The notes under the pieces: model-generated
What the model was told of the DNA's origin: nothing
Database searches by the model: none
What the model saw: only the letters and a program-made list of their open reading frames with translations
NCBI GenBank assembly: GCA_002405435.1
Contig: DHLU01000257.1
Location: 1-8,694, forward strand
Direction: 5' to 3'
Source: Flavobacteriales bacterium UBA4660
GTDB taxonomy: Bacteria; Bacteroidota; Bacteroidia; Flavobacteriales_D; Sanyastnellaceae
DNA: 8,694 bases
Position numbers and translations under genes: made by a program
In this document: one piece after another, positions 1 to 6,938 of the stretch
How positions within the stretch are numbered: the stretch's first letter is position 1
Layout: each line of letters starts with the position of its first letter

Positions 1-356
1 GGCACCACCTGCGCATAGCCGCCACCTGCAGACCCGCCCTTGATACCAAATACAGGTCCGAGCGAAGGTTCGCGCAGCACCACAACGGCCTTTTTCCCGA
101 TTTTGTTGAGCCCCTCGTTAAGTCCGATCGACGTGGTTGTCTTACCCTCACCTGCGGGCGTCGGCGTGATAGCCGTTACCAGCACCAGTTTAGACCGGCT
201 GATCTTTTCTTCGCTGATCAGGTGCAGCGGCAGTTTCGCCTTGTATTTGCCGTAGTGCTCGAGCTCGCCGGCATCAATGCCGAGTCCTGCCGCGATGTCA
301 TTGATGTGTTTCATCTTGCACGCCTGTGCAATCTCCAGGTCTGAAGGAAAAGCCAT
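1..356 (-). CDS. fhs: Formate-tetrahydrofolate ligase, N-terminal part (cut by window edge)
   Basis: This is the first 118 codons of formate-tetrahydrofolate ligase, a cytoplasmic enzyme that joins formate to tetrahydrofolate using ATP and feeds 10-formyl-THF into purine and one-carbon metabolism. The translation begins [11 protein letters not shown] and contains the family's P-loop, [11 protein letters not shown], at about residues 64-74. It is followed by [22 protein letters not shown] at about 95-116, here split as [10 protein letters not shown] and [12 protein letters not shown]; this is a signature stretch of the family. The full protein is normally about 550 residues, so most of it lies left of the window. 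The start is the ATG whose complement is at 354-356; it gives the usual N-terminus and has an A-rich leader instead of a Shine-Dalgarno site. It is divergent from the TPR gene. No truncation or frameshift is seen in the visible part. The family assignment is secure. Confidence 0.95.
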   Translation of the reverse strand, partial: MAFPSDLEIAQACKMKHINDIAAGLGIDAGELEHYGKYKAKLPLHLISEEKISRSKLVLVTAITPTPAGEGKTTTSIGLNEGLNKIGKKAVVVLREPSLGPVFGIKGGSAGGGYAQVV

Positions 357-360
357 ATTC

Positions 361-371
361 TTTTTTTTTTT
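361..371 (-). repeat. fhs: Eleven-base poly-A leader just upstream of the fhs start
   Basis: On the coding strand of fhs this is an uninterrupted run of 11 A, separated from the ATG by GAAT. Bacteroidota ribosomes make little use of Shine-Dalgarno pairing and favour A-rich sequence just before the start codon, so the run probably helps initiation. A homopolymer of this length is also prone to slippage, and because it lies in the leader a length change would alter spacing, not reading frame. The run is seen directly; the function is inferred. Confidence 0.55.
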
Positions 372-446
372 GCGGAAAAATAGCGGGAAATATCTGTTTG
401 GCGGTGCTGTCCGTCACCCACAAGGTAAATACTGCGCTAAAAGACG

Positions 447-483
447 AGTCGGCCTACACCGGAAGCATCGTGAATCGCCGACT
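447..483. repeat. Short inverted repeat in the fhs/TPR intergenic region
   Basis: AGTCGGC at 447-453 is matched by its exact complement GCCGACT at 477-483, with a 23-base spacer. It lies between the two divergent genes, so it could be an operator or a weak hairpin in a leader. A 7-bp match with a long loop can easily arise by chance in 260 bases, and no T-run follows, so it is not a terminator. Confidence 0.2.
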
Positions 484-616
484 TGCTGCCACATCCCGCG
501 ATTACGAATCACAATACCATGTTGAAAAGTGAGCAAAGTGACTTCGATTATGCAGCGGTGCCGATGCGCATGCAGGTGTAACTTCGCCCTCAGTTTTTTC
601 CACCAAACTACTGACT

Positions 617-940
617 ATGTCCCAGCGCCTCCATATGATAGAGCACATGCTCGAAACGAATCCCAAAGACTCCTTCCTGCATTACTGCGCCGCCTTAGAA
701 CACCAAAAAAAGGGCGATGCCGCTCAGGCGATCAAAATCCTGAAGTCGATCGTGAAGGGGGATCCCGACTACCTCGCCTCTTATTACCAGTTGGGCAAAC
801 TGCTGGAGTCTAAAAACAAGCCGCAGGAGGCGATTGAGTTTTACAAAGCCGGTAAAGAAGTAGCCCGGAAAAAAAACGACCTCAAGACGCTGGGCGAACT
901 CTCCGAAGCCCTGATGTTGCTCGATGTCTATGAGGACTAG
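617..940 (+). CDS. Small TPR (tetratricopeptide repeat) protein
   Basis: A 107-residue protein with no signal peptide or membrane segment, so probably cytoplasmic. It reads as a tandem of helical TPR units. The first covers about residues 18-50 (DSFLHYCAALEHQKKGDAAQ), and the second about 52-84, with the consensus-like YYQLGKLLESKNKPQEAIEFY. A third helix pair follows, ending in LSEALMLLDVYED. TPRs are protein-protein interaction scaffolds and no enzymatic role is suggested. The start at 617 gives an N-terminal helix before the first repeat; the next ATG (codon 8) is possible but would cut that helix. There is no Shine-Dalgarno site. The stop is 9 bases before the glycosyltransferase start, so the two are probably co-transcribed. 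From memory, similar free-standing TPR proteins of about 100 residues are common in Bacteroidota; their partner is unknown to me. Confidence 0.85.
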   Translation: MSQRLHMIEHMLETNPKDSFLHYCAALEHQKKGDAAQAIKILKSIVKGDPDYLASYYQLGKLLESKNKPQEAIEFYKAGKEVARKKNDLKTLGELSEALMLLDVYED

Positions 941-949
941 CCTTTTCAG

Positions 950-2101
950 ATGCCCGTTACGGCTTCCCTGTTAGCCTTTTACTGTTCGTCAGCCTCCTGG
1001 GGCGGACTGGAGATGAATACGCTCCGGTTTGCGCAGTGGATGCAATCCATGGGTTACCGCGTGGCTCTCTACGCCGTGGCAGGCAGTCCGCTCGAAGGAG
1101 CGGCGCGTTCGACCACAGTGGAGGTGCGGCAGGTTCCCCGCAACACCAAATACTTTGATTTCATCAATGCCTGGCGCATCAGCCGGCGGTTTCGCGCCGA
1201 TGGGGTGCACACGGTCTGGTACCGCGACAACCGCGACCTCGATGTACTGGCCTGGGCCAAGCGCTTTTCGGGCAGAGGATTTCGCCTTGTGTACCACCAG
1301 GCGATGCAGCTATCGGTAAAAAAAAGAGACCCTGTGCATACGTTCAGGTACCGCGCCATTGACTGCTGGATCGCCCCGCTGCATTTTCTGGCGGAGGAAG
1401 TGCGCACCAATACCCGTTTTCCGCCCGAGAGAATACGGGTAATTCCCCTGGCCATCGATACAGATACTTTCTTCAGGGGCCGGTTGGAAAGAACAGCGGC
1501 GCGCAGGCATTTCGGACTCGATGAGGACTGCACCTGGATAGGCGTTGCCGGCAGAATAGAACGGTTAAAAGGACAGCATGTAGCCATCGAGGCAGTGGCC
1601 CGGCTGCGGAATGAATTTCCGGACCTGCGCCTGGCCATTGCCGGTGAACCCACGCGCGGATCGTCAGGCGATTATTACGACTACCTCCGGCAGCGGTGCA
1701 CCGAACTGCAGCTCGGTGACAGGGTCAGGTTTTTGCCCTTCACCCGGGAAGTGAGCTCCTTTTTCACTGCCGTTGACCTCTGCGCGATGACCAGCGCGGG
1801 CGAAACCTTCGGCATGGTCACCATTGAGGCCATGGTATGCGGTTGCCCGGTAATCGGCACGGACCGGAGCGGCACCCCCGAACTGCTGGGTGACGGCCGG
1901 TACGGCTTGCTGGTAGCGCCCTCAGACAGCGAGGCACTGGCAGCGGCGATCGGGTCGCTGCTGCGGGATCCTGAAAAGCGCCTCTCGCTCGGTGCGCAAG
2001 GCCGCGCCTATGCCCTTGCCCATTTTTCTCATGTGAACGTGTGCGGGAAAATTGCCACGGAGGTATTGCGCACGCTGCCGCGCGAAGCTTCACAGGCGTA
2101 A
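950..2101 (+). CDS. GT4-type (GT-B fold) glycosyltransferase
   Basis: A 383-residue retaining glycosyltransferase of the GT4/RfaG type, expected to move a sugar from a nucleotide-sugar donor onto a glycan or lipid at the inner face of the cytoplasmic membrane. The N-terminal Rossmann half holds the glycine-rich acceptor loop SWGGLEMNTLRFAQWM (about residues 16-31). The C-terminal donor half starts near VIPLAIDTDTF and has GRIERLKGQH (about 201-210), with the phosphate-contacting R and K. The E-x7-E motif, ETFGMVTIE, has its glutamates at about residues 285 and 293, followed by GCPVIGTD and GTPELL. Length is normal and no membrane helix is seen. The exact sugar and acceptor cannot be read from sequence. 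No other polysaccharide genes are in the window, so it is probably a stand-alone envelope glycan or LPS-core enzyme. Its stop lies 5 bases from the stop of convergent prmA. Confidence 0.9.
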   Translation: MPVTASLLAFYCSSASWGGLEMNTLRFAQWMQSMGYRVALYAVAGSPLEGAARSTTVEVRQVPRNTKYFDFINAWRISRRFRADGVHTVWYRDNRDLDVLAWAKRFSGRGFRLVYHQAMQLSVKKRDPVHTFRYRAIDCWIAPLHFLAEEVRTNTRFPPERIRVIPLAIDTDTFFRGRLERTAARRHFGLDEDCTWIGVAGRIERLKGQHVAIEAVARLRNEFPDLRLAIAGEPTRGSSGDYYDYLRQRCTELQLGDRVRFLPFTREVSSFFTAVDLCAMTSAGETFGMVTIEAMVCGCPVIGTDRSGTPELLGDGRYGLLVAPSDSEALAAAIGSLLRDPEKRLSLGAQGRAYALAHFSHVNVCGKIATEVLRTLPREASQA

Positions 2102-2106
2102 GACGG

Positions 2107-2943
2107 TCAGCGGCTGCGCAGATGCAGCATGCACCACTCGTCGCGTGTGGCCTGCCGCAGGAGTTCCATGCCGGGTCTTGCCGCTTCCAACAGCACGGGT
2201 GCGTCTCTTTCAAAAAATCCGCTGAGCAAGAGGCTTCCGCCCGGCCGCAGGTGCGCGAGGTACACGTCCATGTCGGCCGTGAGCACATTGCGGTTGATGT
2301 TGGCAATCACCACATCAAAGTCTACCGGCAGGCGCGACAGCGTTTGGGCATCTCCCTGCAAGATTGCGGAGACGGTTACTCCGTTGCGCGCCACATTGTC
2401 TTTCATGTTGTCAACGCTCCACGCATCAATGTCGATGGCCGTAACCGAAGCTGCGCCGAGTTTAGCCGCCAATATGGCCAGTACGCCGGTGCCTGCACCC
2501 ATGTCGAGCACGTCCTTGCCTTGCCAGTCCATATTCAGCATCTCGTCACAGATGAGCCACGTGGTGGCGTGGTGTCCGGTACCAAAAGACATCCTCGGGG
2601 TAATCTCCACCTCCAGCGTGCCGTCTTGTGAAGGCGGATGAAAAGGCGCCCTGATCAGCAAGCGGTCGCCGACCTGCACCGGAGCAAAGTTCTTCTCCCA
2701 TCCTTCGTTCCAGTTGACCTCTGGCACTGCTTCTTCGCGCACCTCAATGGGCCAGCCTTCAAAATGCTGCGCAAGCACGTCATCGAGTGCGACGCGGCTG
2801 AAAACCTCAGACGGCGCATAGGCGATGAGCCCTTCCGGAATTTCCTCAAAACTGTCAAATGGCAATTCGCTGAGCCAGGCCAGCAGCAGTTCCCTGCCCG
2901 CTTCGGCCGGTTCAAGATGGATAGTTACCCGGGTATATTTCAT
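2107..2943 (-). CDS. prmA: Ribosomal protein L11 methyltransferase
   Basis: A 278-residue SAM-dependent methyltransferase matching PrmA, which methylates lysines and the N-terminus of ribosomal protein L11 in the cytoplasm. An N-terminal substrate-recognition domain (about 1-90) includes NWNEGWEKNF (77-86). The linker and catalytic domain follow, with the PrmA signature SFGTGHHATT at about 119-128. SAM motif I, VLDMGAGTGVLAI, spans about 145-157, the acidic residue is in TAIDID (about 168-173), and the catalytic-site ANINRNVL is at about 214-221. Length is normal for Bacteroidota, slightly short of the E. coli protein. The ATG overlaps the tpiA stop in an ATGA arrangement, so translation is probably coupled to tpiA. 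The start is also fixed by the MKYTRVTIHL opening strand typical of the family. PrmA is usually non-essential. Confidence 0.95.
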   Translation of the reverse strand: MKYTRVTIHLEPAEAGRELLLAWLSELPFDSFEEIPEGLIAYAPSEVFSRVALDDVLAQHFEGWPIEVREEAVPEVNWNEGWEKNFAPVQVGDRLLIRAPFHPPSQDGTLEVEITPRMSFGTGHHATTWLICDEMLNMDWQGKDVLDMGAGTGVLAILAAKLGAASVTAIDIDAWSVDNMKDNVARNGVTVSAILQGDAQTLSRLPVDFDVVIANINRNVLTADMDVYLAHLRPGGSLLLSGFFERDAPVLLEAARPGMELLRQATRDEWCMLHLRSR

Positions 2944-3695
2944 GATGCGGCACCGATAATGGCAGCGAAATCGCGCACGTGAAGGGAAGCACCACCCACG
3001 AGCGCCCCATCAATATCGCTGCAGGCAAGGAGCGAAGCGGCATTGCCGGCACTGACACTTCCGCCATAGAGAATGCGGAGGTCATTTGCAGCCACCTCGC
3101 CGAAATGTGATGACAGCTGCTGGCGGATGAAAGTGTGCATTTCATTGGCTTCTTCGGGTGATGCGGTCTGTCCCGTGCCAATCGCCCACACAGGTTCATA
3201 GGCAATGACCACATCGCTCAGCTGCGCGGGGGTCAGGTGAAACAAGCCTTGCTGCAACTGGTTGAGTACCGTCACAAAGTGCTCGCGCTCTTTGCGCTGC
3301 TTGAGTTGCTCGCCGCAGCAGAAAACCGGCTGAATGCCGTTGCGGAGGCAGGCATCTACCTTGGCTGCAAGCAGCGCGTCCGTCTCATGGAAGTAGGTGC
3401 GCCTTTCGCTGTGTCCGATAATGCAATAATCCACAGCCATCGACTTGAGCATGGGCGCAGAAATTTCGCCGGTGAATGCGCCGTAGTCGTGGTGGCTGCA
3501 GTTTTGGGCCGCCAGTTTGTGCCAGGGCTCTTCGAGCATGGCGATGCTCGCCAGGTATAGCGCGGGCGGGGCCAGCACCACTTCTGCAGAAGGCGGAAAA
3601 TCAGTGGCTTTTTCCTTCAGCCTTACCACCAGTTCGACGGCCTCCTCCAGTGTCTTGTTCATCTTCCAGTTTCCTATGACCAGGGTATTTCTCAT
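2940..3695 (-). CDS. tpiA: Triose-phosphate isomerase
   Basis: A 251-residue TIM-barrel enzyme that interconverts dihydroxyacetone phosphate and glyceraldehyde 3-phosphate in glycolysis and gluconeogenesis. All catalytic residues are visible: N9 and K11 in GNWKMN, H95 in IIGHSERR, and E167 in AYEPVWAIGTG, which also begins the flexible loop 6. The phosphate-binding end has LYGGSVSAGNA and GALVGGASL. Length matches the family (about 250), with no missing residues. The start MRNTLVIGNWKMN is unambiguous, because the first strand begins immediately. It is the first gene of a minus-strand pair with prmA, joined by a 4-base ATGA overlap. The adjacent tpiA-prmA order recurs in other Bacteroidota as I recall. 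Its start codon lies only 12 bases from the divergent recQ start, so its promoter must lie inside recQ coding sequence. Confidence 0.97.
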   Translation of the reverse strand: MRNTLVIGNWKMNKTLEEAVELVVRLKEKATDFPPSAEVVLAPPALYLASIAMLEEPWHKLAAQNCSHHDYGAFTGEISAPMLKSMAVDYCIIGHSERRTYFHETDALLAAKVDACLRNGIQPVFCCGEQLKQRKEREHFVTVLNQLQQGLFHLTPAQLSDVVIAYEPVWAIGTGQTASPEEANEMHTFIRQQLSSHFGEVAANDLRILYGGSVSAGNAASLLACSDIDGALVGGASLHVRDFAAIIGAAS

Positions 3696-3707
3696 CCTTA
3701 GTATTTT
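3696..3707. promoter_or_regulatory. Twelve-base divergent spacer between tpiA and recQ starts
   Basis: Only 12 bases separate the first base of the tpiA ATG (3695) from the recQ GTG (3708). In the recQ frame a TAG at 3699-3701 closes the frame upstream, so recQ cannot start further left than 3702. The FRPKQEE motif, which begins near residue 26, rules out a start much further right. Both promoters must therefore overlap coding sequence of the other gene. TAAGG (complement of 3696-3700), directly before the tpiA ATG, is the only faint Shine-Dalgarno-like string and sits too close to the ATG to be convincing. Confidence 0.6.
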
Positions 3708-5648
3708 GTGGTCGAAAATAAATCTCCACAGGCCTTGGCCACCCCCGCTGACATATTAAAAACATACTGGCACTTCGATGCGTTCCGCCCAAAGCAGGAG
3801 GAGATTATCAGCGCTGTGCTTGACGGACAAGACACCCTGGCCCTGCTGCCTACGGGCGGCGGAAAGAGCATCTGTTTTCAGGTACCTGCCCTCTGTATGG
3901 AAGGGCTATGCCTGGTCGTATCTCCGCTGATTGCCCTGATGCTCGACCAGGTGGAGAACCTGAAGAGAAAAGGCATTGCCGCAGCAGCCGTAACCTCATT
4001 TGCCTCACTGCGCGAGACCGACCGCCTGCTGGAAATGGCCGTGCAGGGCCAGCTCAAATTCCTCTACCTCTCGCCCGAACGCCTGCGCAACGAGATGTTT
4101 AAGCTGCGCCTCCCGAAGATGAAAGTCACCCTGCTCGCCGTCGATGAGGCGCATTGCATTTCGCAGTGGGGCTACGATTTCCGTCCCGCGTACCTGCAGG
4201 TGGCCGACATCAGGAAGTCGCTGCCCGGCGTTCCGGTCATTGCCCTAACAGCGACCGCTACACCGGCGGTAGTAAAAGACATCCAGGAGAAACTGGATTT
4301 TGTCCGGCCTCATGTGATTTCATCGAGCTTTCGGAGAGAAAACCTGGTGTACGCCGTGGCCAAGACAGACGACAAGTTCGGGAAAATTCTTTCCATCGTC
4401 AACAAAAGCCAGGGCAGCGGAATTGTCTACGGGGGCACCCGCCAGCGCACAAAGGAAGTAGCGCAATACCTGCGCAACCGCGGCATTACGGCGGCTTTTT
4501 ACCACGCCGGTCTCAGCCAGCATGACAGGATGAAAGCACAGGAGCGCTGGCTGCGAGGCGAAGACCGTATCATCTGTGCGACGAACGCTTTTGGGATGGG
4601 CATTGATAAACCAGATGTGCGGCTAGTGGTTCATGCCGATGTGACCGCAAGCCTCGAGAGCTATTTCCAGGAAGCCGGACGGGCAGGGCGAGACGGCCAG
4701 ACGGCCGCAGCCGTGATGCTCTACAATGAACAAGACATCATACAGCTCTCCCGGCGCATCGAGCAACACTTTCCACCGCCCGACTACATGCGAAAGGTCT
4801 ATCGCTCTTTGGGCGCCTACCTGCAGGTAGCGCTTGGCGCGGGCGAGGGCACTACGTACCCTTTTTCGCTCAACGATTTTTGCGCCCGCTACAGCCTTGA
4901 ATCTGTGCCCACTTTCCATGCCATCGGTATCCTTGAGCGGGCCGGTTATCTCGCCTTCAGTGAGGGCTTCATGCAACCGTCACGGCTGAGCATCATTGTC
5001 ACCCGCACTGCGCTCTATGATATTCAGGTGCGGTATCCGAACCTTGACCGCATCATCAAGCTGTTGCTCCGGCTCTACGGCGGGCTGTTTGAAACGTATG
5101 TGAACATACGGGAAGATGAGGTGGCACGGGCCGCGCAGGTAGATGAAAAAGAAGTCATTCATCAACTGCAGTTGATGCACAAGCAGGGCATCGTAGACTA
5201 CGCACAGCGCAACGATGCCCCGCAAATCAGCTATATGGTTCCGCGCCTCTCAGAAGACCGGCTGCGCTTCCCCGATGACATTTACCAGGAGCGCAAAACG
5301 GCCGAAACCGAACGTGCCCAGGCGGTGATTCACTACCTGCAAGACAATCAGTGCAGGAGCCGGTTGTTGTTAAGCTATTTCGGTGAACGCAACAGCGATG
5401 CATGCGGGCGGTGCGATGCATGCCGGGAAAACCGGGCGCACGGTTTCAGCATGGACGAATACACACGCATGAACCACGCCATGACAGACCTGCTGTTGAA
5501 GGAGCGCGTGCGACTCGACCAGCTCGGAGAACGCCTGCCGGAGTTTCCACTGGACAAACTTCATGAATTGGCATCGTGGAAACTCGACCGTGGTGAACTG
5601 ACCCTCAACGACCGGCTCGAGTTGCAACTCTCCGGACTCGATGAATGA
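3708..5648 (+). CDS. recQ: RecQ-family ATP-dependent DNA helicase, C-terminal zinc form without HRDC
   Basis: A 646-residue superfamily 2 helicase that unwinds DNA 3'-5' in recombination and fork repair. Seen in order: motif 0 FRPKQEEII (26-34), Walker A PTGGGKS (48-54), Walker B DEAH (146-149) with the RecQ aromatic loop HCISQWGYDFRPAY (149-162), ALTATATP (179-186), motif V ATNAFGMGID (291-300) and motif VI QEAGRAGRDG (321-330). Winged-helix-like sequence follows at about 360-540. A zinc cluster then appears at C549, C566, C569 and C572, with the spacing C-x16-C-x2-C-x2-C that E. coli RecQ also has. In E. coli the cluster directly follows the helicase core and an HRDC domain ends the protein; here the cluster is about 200 residues later and no HRDC is evident. 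The start is GTG; an in-frame stop lies just upstream and no usable ATG exists before motif 0. Family certain; sub-type inferred. Confidence 0.95.
   Translation: MVENKSPQALATPADILKTYWHFDAFRPKQEEIISAVLDGQDTLALLPTGGGKSICFQVPALCMEGLCLVVSPLIALMLDQVENLKRKGIAAAAVTSFASLRETDRLLEMAVQGQLKFLYLSPERLRNEMFKLRLPKMKVTLLAVDEAHCISQWGYDFRPAYLQVADIRKSLPGVPVIALTATATPAVVKDIQEKLDFVRPHVISSSFRRENLVYAVAKTDDKFGKILSIVNKSQGSGIVYGGTRQRTKEVAQYLRNRGITAAFYHAGLSQHDRMKAQERWLRGEDRIICATNAFGMGIDKPDVRLVVHADVTASLESYFQEAGRAGRDGQTAAAVMLYNEQDIIQLSRRIEQHFPPPDYMRKVYRSLGAYLQVALGAGEGTTYPFSLNDFCARYSLESVPTFHAIGILERAGYLAFSEGFMQPSRLSIIVTRTALYDIQVRYPNLDRIIKLLLRLYGGLFETYVNIREDEVARAAQVDEKEVIHQLQLMHKQGIVDYAQRNDAPQISYMVPRLSEDRLRFPDDIYQERKTAETERAQAVIHYLQDNQCRSRLLLSYFGERNSDACGRCDACRENRAHGFSMDEYTRMNHAMTDLLLKERVRLDQLGERLPEFPLDKLHELASWKLDRGELTLNDRLELQLSGLDE
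3713..3720 (-). promoter_or_regulatory. tpiA: Candidate -7 element for tpiA, inside the recQ 5' coding region
   Basis: On the minus strand this reads TATTTTCG, one mismatch from the Bacteroidota housekeeping -7 consensus TAnnTTTG. It ends 17 bases before the tpiA ATG, which would give a leader of about 10-12 bases. It lies within codons 2-5 of recQ. No good TTG is seen at the -33 position, so the call rests on the -7 match and the lack of any other room for a promoter. Confidence 0.35.
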
Positions 5649-5650
5649 GG

Positions 5651-5663
5651 CCTGGGGCCCAGG
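5651..5663. repeat. GC-rich palindrome just after the recQ stop
   Basis: CCTGG and CCAGG flank GGC, giving a 13-base near-perfect palindrome that starts 3 bases after the recQ stop codon. In RNA it can form a 5-bp stem with a 3-base loop. No T-run follows, so it is not a standard intrinsic terminator; it might slow polymerase or protect a 3' end. Chance is a real alternative. Confidence 0.25.
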
Positions 5664-5696
5664 GAAGCCGTAGATTCGCCGCCCAATGATTGCTGC

Positions 5697-6887
5697 ATGA
5701 ACCCAACCTACCCCGTCGTCACACTCAAGCCCGGCAAAGACCAGTCACTGAGAAGGCACCATCCTTGGGTATTCTCCGGAGCGGTATCCGCATCCGACCG
5801 GTTTCTGCAGCCCGGCGAAACCGTCGATGTGCACGACGCCGCCGGACAATTTCTGGGCAGGGGGCACTGGAGCGAAGGGTCCATCGCCGTGCGCATCTTC
5901 AGCTTCACACCGTACCCCGATGAGATGGAATTCTGGAAGTCGAGGCTGGAAGCCGCTTACCGGCTCAGAAAAAACCTCGGCATCAGCACGCGCGCGCACA
6001 GCAATATCTACCGTTGGGTCAATGCAGAAGGTGACGGTCTTCCCGGACTGATCATTGATGTCTATGGAACTACTGCGGTGATACAGGTCCATTCCGCCGG
6101 CATGTTGCTGCGCAGGCAAATGATTGCCAGCCTTATTGTGCAGGTCAGCGAAGGAGCCATCCATGCGGTTTACGACAAAAGCGAATCGAAAATCATGTCG
6201 CACACAGGCCAACAAGTGAGCAATGGTTATCTCGCCGGCGAACGACGTGATTCGGTATGTACGGAAAACGGATGGAAGTTTGATGTCGACTGGGAACAGG
6301 GTCAGAAGACAGGCTTCTTCATAGACCAGCGCGAAAACCGGCAGTTGCTCGGCAATTACGCATCCGGTCGTAAGGTGCTGAATGCCTATTGTTATACCGG
6401 TGGATTTTCGGTGTATGCGCTGGGCAATGGCGCCACGCTTGTGCACAGTGTTGACAGCTCGCAGCGCGCACTCGATACGCTCGAAAAAAACATCGCACTC
6501 AACGCCATTGACCCTTCCCGTCATACAACGGAAAAAGCCGATGTGCAGCAAATGCTTCAGCAGGCTGAACTTGCTTACGACCTGATTGTACTCGATCCGC
6601 CTGCCTTTGCGAAAGGACTTTCAGCACGGCATAGTGCAGTGCAGGCCTACCGGAGACTGAACGCCACCGCACTAAAAAAAATCGAAGCAGGCGGACTGCT
6701 CTTCACTTTCTCCTGCTCGCAGGCCGTAGGGCCTGATCTCTTTGAAGGTGCTGTGCTGGCAGCAGCCATCGACACGGGCCGAGCCATACGCATACTGCAC
6801 CGCCTTCACCAGCCTGCCGACCATCCCGTGTCGATCTACCATCCAGAGGGCCAATACCTCAAAGGCTTGGTGCTCGTGTGCGACTGA
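5697..6887 (+). CDS. rlmI: RlmI-type 23S rRNA (cytosine-C5) methyltransferase
   Basis: A 396-residue class I SAM-dependent methyltransferase of the RlmI/YccW family, which in E. coli makes m5C1962 in 23S rRNA. A PUA RNA-binding domain occupies about residues 5-80 (LKPGKDQSLRRHHPWVFSGA). A central domain includes NAEGDGLPGLIIDVYG (about 109-124). Then comes the Rossmann domain, with WEQGQKTGFFIDQRENR (about 200-216), motif I VLNAYCYTGGFSVYA (227-241), DPPAFAK (300-306) and FSCSQ with the candidate catalytic cysteine C340. Length equals the E. coli protein. The chosen ATG places the PUA domain at the very N-terminus; there is no Shine-Dalgarno site. It lies 48 bases after recQ and is probably read through from it. 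The family is secure; the exact target base in this organism is inferred. Confidence 0.92.
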   Translation: MNPTYPVVTLKPGKDQSLRRHHPWVFSGAVSASDRFLQPGETVDVHDAAGQFLGRGHWSEGSIAVRIFSFTPYPDEMEFWKSRLEAAYRLRKNLGISTRAHSNIYRWVNAEGDGLPGLIIDVYGTTAVIQVHSAGMLLRRQMIASLIVQVSEGAIHAVYDKSESKIMSHTGQQVSNGYLAGERRDSVCTENGWKFDVDWEQGQKTGFFIDQRENRQLLGNYASGRKVLNAYCYTGGFSVYALGNGATLVHSVDSSQRALDTLEKNIALNAIDPSRHTTEKADVQQMLQQAELAYDLIVLDPPAFAKGLSARHSAVQAYRRLNATALKKIEAGGLLFTFSCSQAVGPDLFEGAVLAAAIDTGRAIRILHRLHQPADHPVSIYHPEGQYLKGLVLVCD

Positions 6888-6938
6888 AGGCAATAGGGCT
6901 GCCCCAAATTTCGTTAAGGAACGCAACGTGCGAAGCGT

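Larger units (their letters stand above)
357..616. promoter_or_regulatory. Divergent intergenic region between fhs and the TPR gene
   Basis: These 260 bases separate two divergent genes and should hold both promoters. I looked for the Bacteroidota -7 consensus TAnnTTTG. Toward fhs, TATTTTTC (complement of 375-382) matches except for the last base and ends 18 bases before the ATG. Toward the TPR gene, TAACTTCG at 579-586 matches with one mismatch, 30 bases before the ATG. Neither has a clear TTG at the expected -33 distance, so both are weak candidates. The region also holds a run of eleven T (361-371), a 7-bp inverted repeat (447-453 with 477-483) and a 21-codon open frame (519-581). No tRNA, riboswitch or recognisable protein was found. 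Confidence 0.5.

Noticed and set aside
277..532. Two plus-strand frames running from fhs into the intergenic region.
   Set aside because: Their first parts are antisense to fhs and the long T-run gives poly-phenylalanine; the tails match nothing I recognise.
869..876. A run of A in the TPR gene, considered as a programmed frameshift site.
   Set aside because: The zero frame continues normally through a full third helix pair to its own stop; no extended product exists in another frame.
1069..1653. A 194-codon open frame antisense to the glycosyltransferase.
   Set aside because: Fully covered by a gene with clear GT-B motifs; the antisense translation is low in recognisable structure.
2041..2631. 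A 196-codon plus-strand frame across prmA.
   Set aside because: It is antisense to prmA, whose SAM and substrate motifs are intact; it shows no protein-like domain.
5745..6551. A 268-codon open frame antisense to rlmI.
   Set aside because: It lies fully inside a well-supported rlmI gene, and its translation has no recognisable domain; GC-rich codon usage produces such antisense frames.
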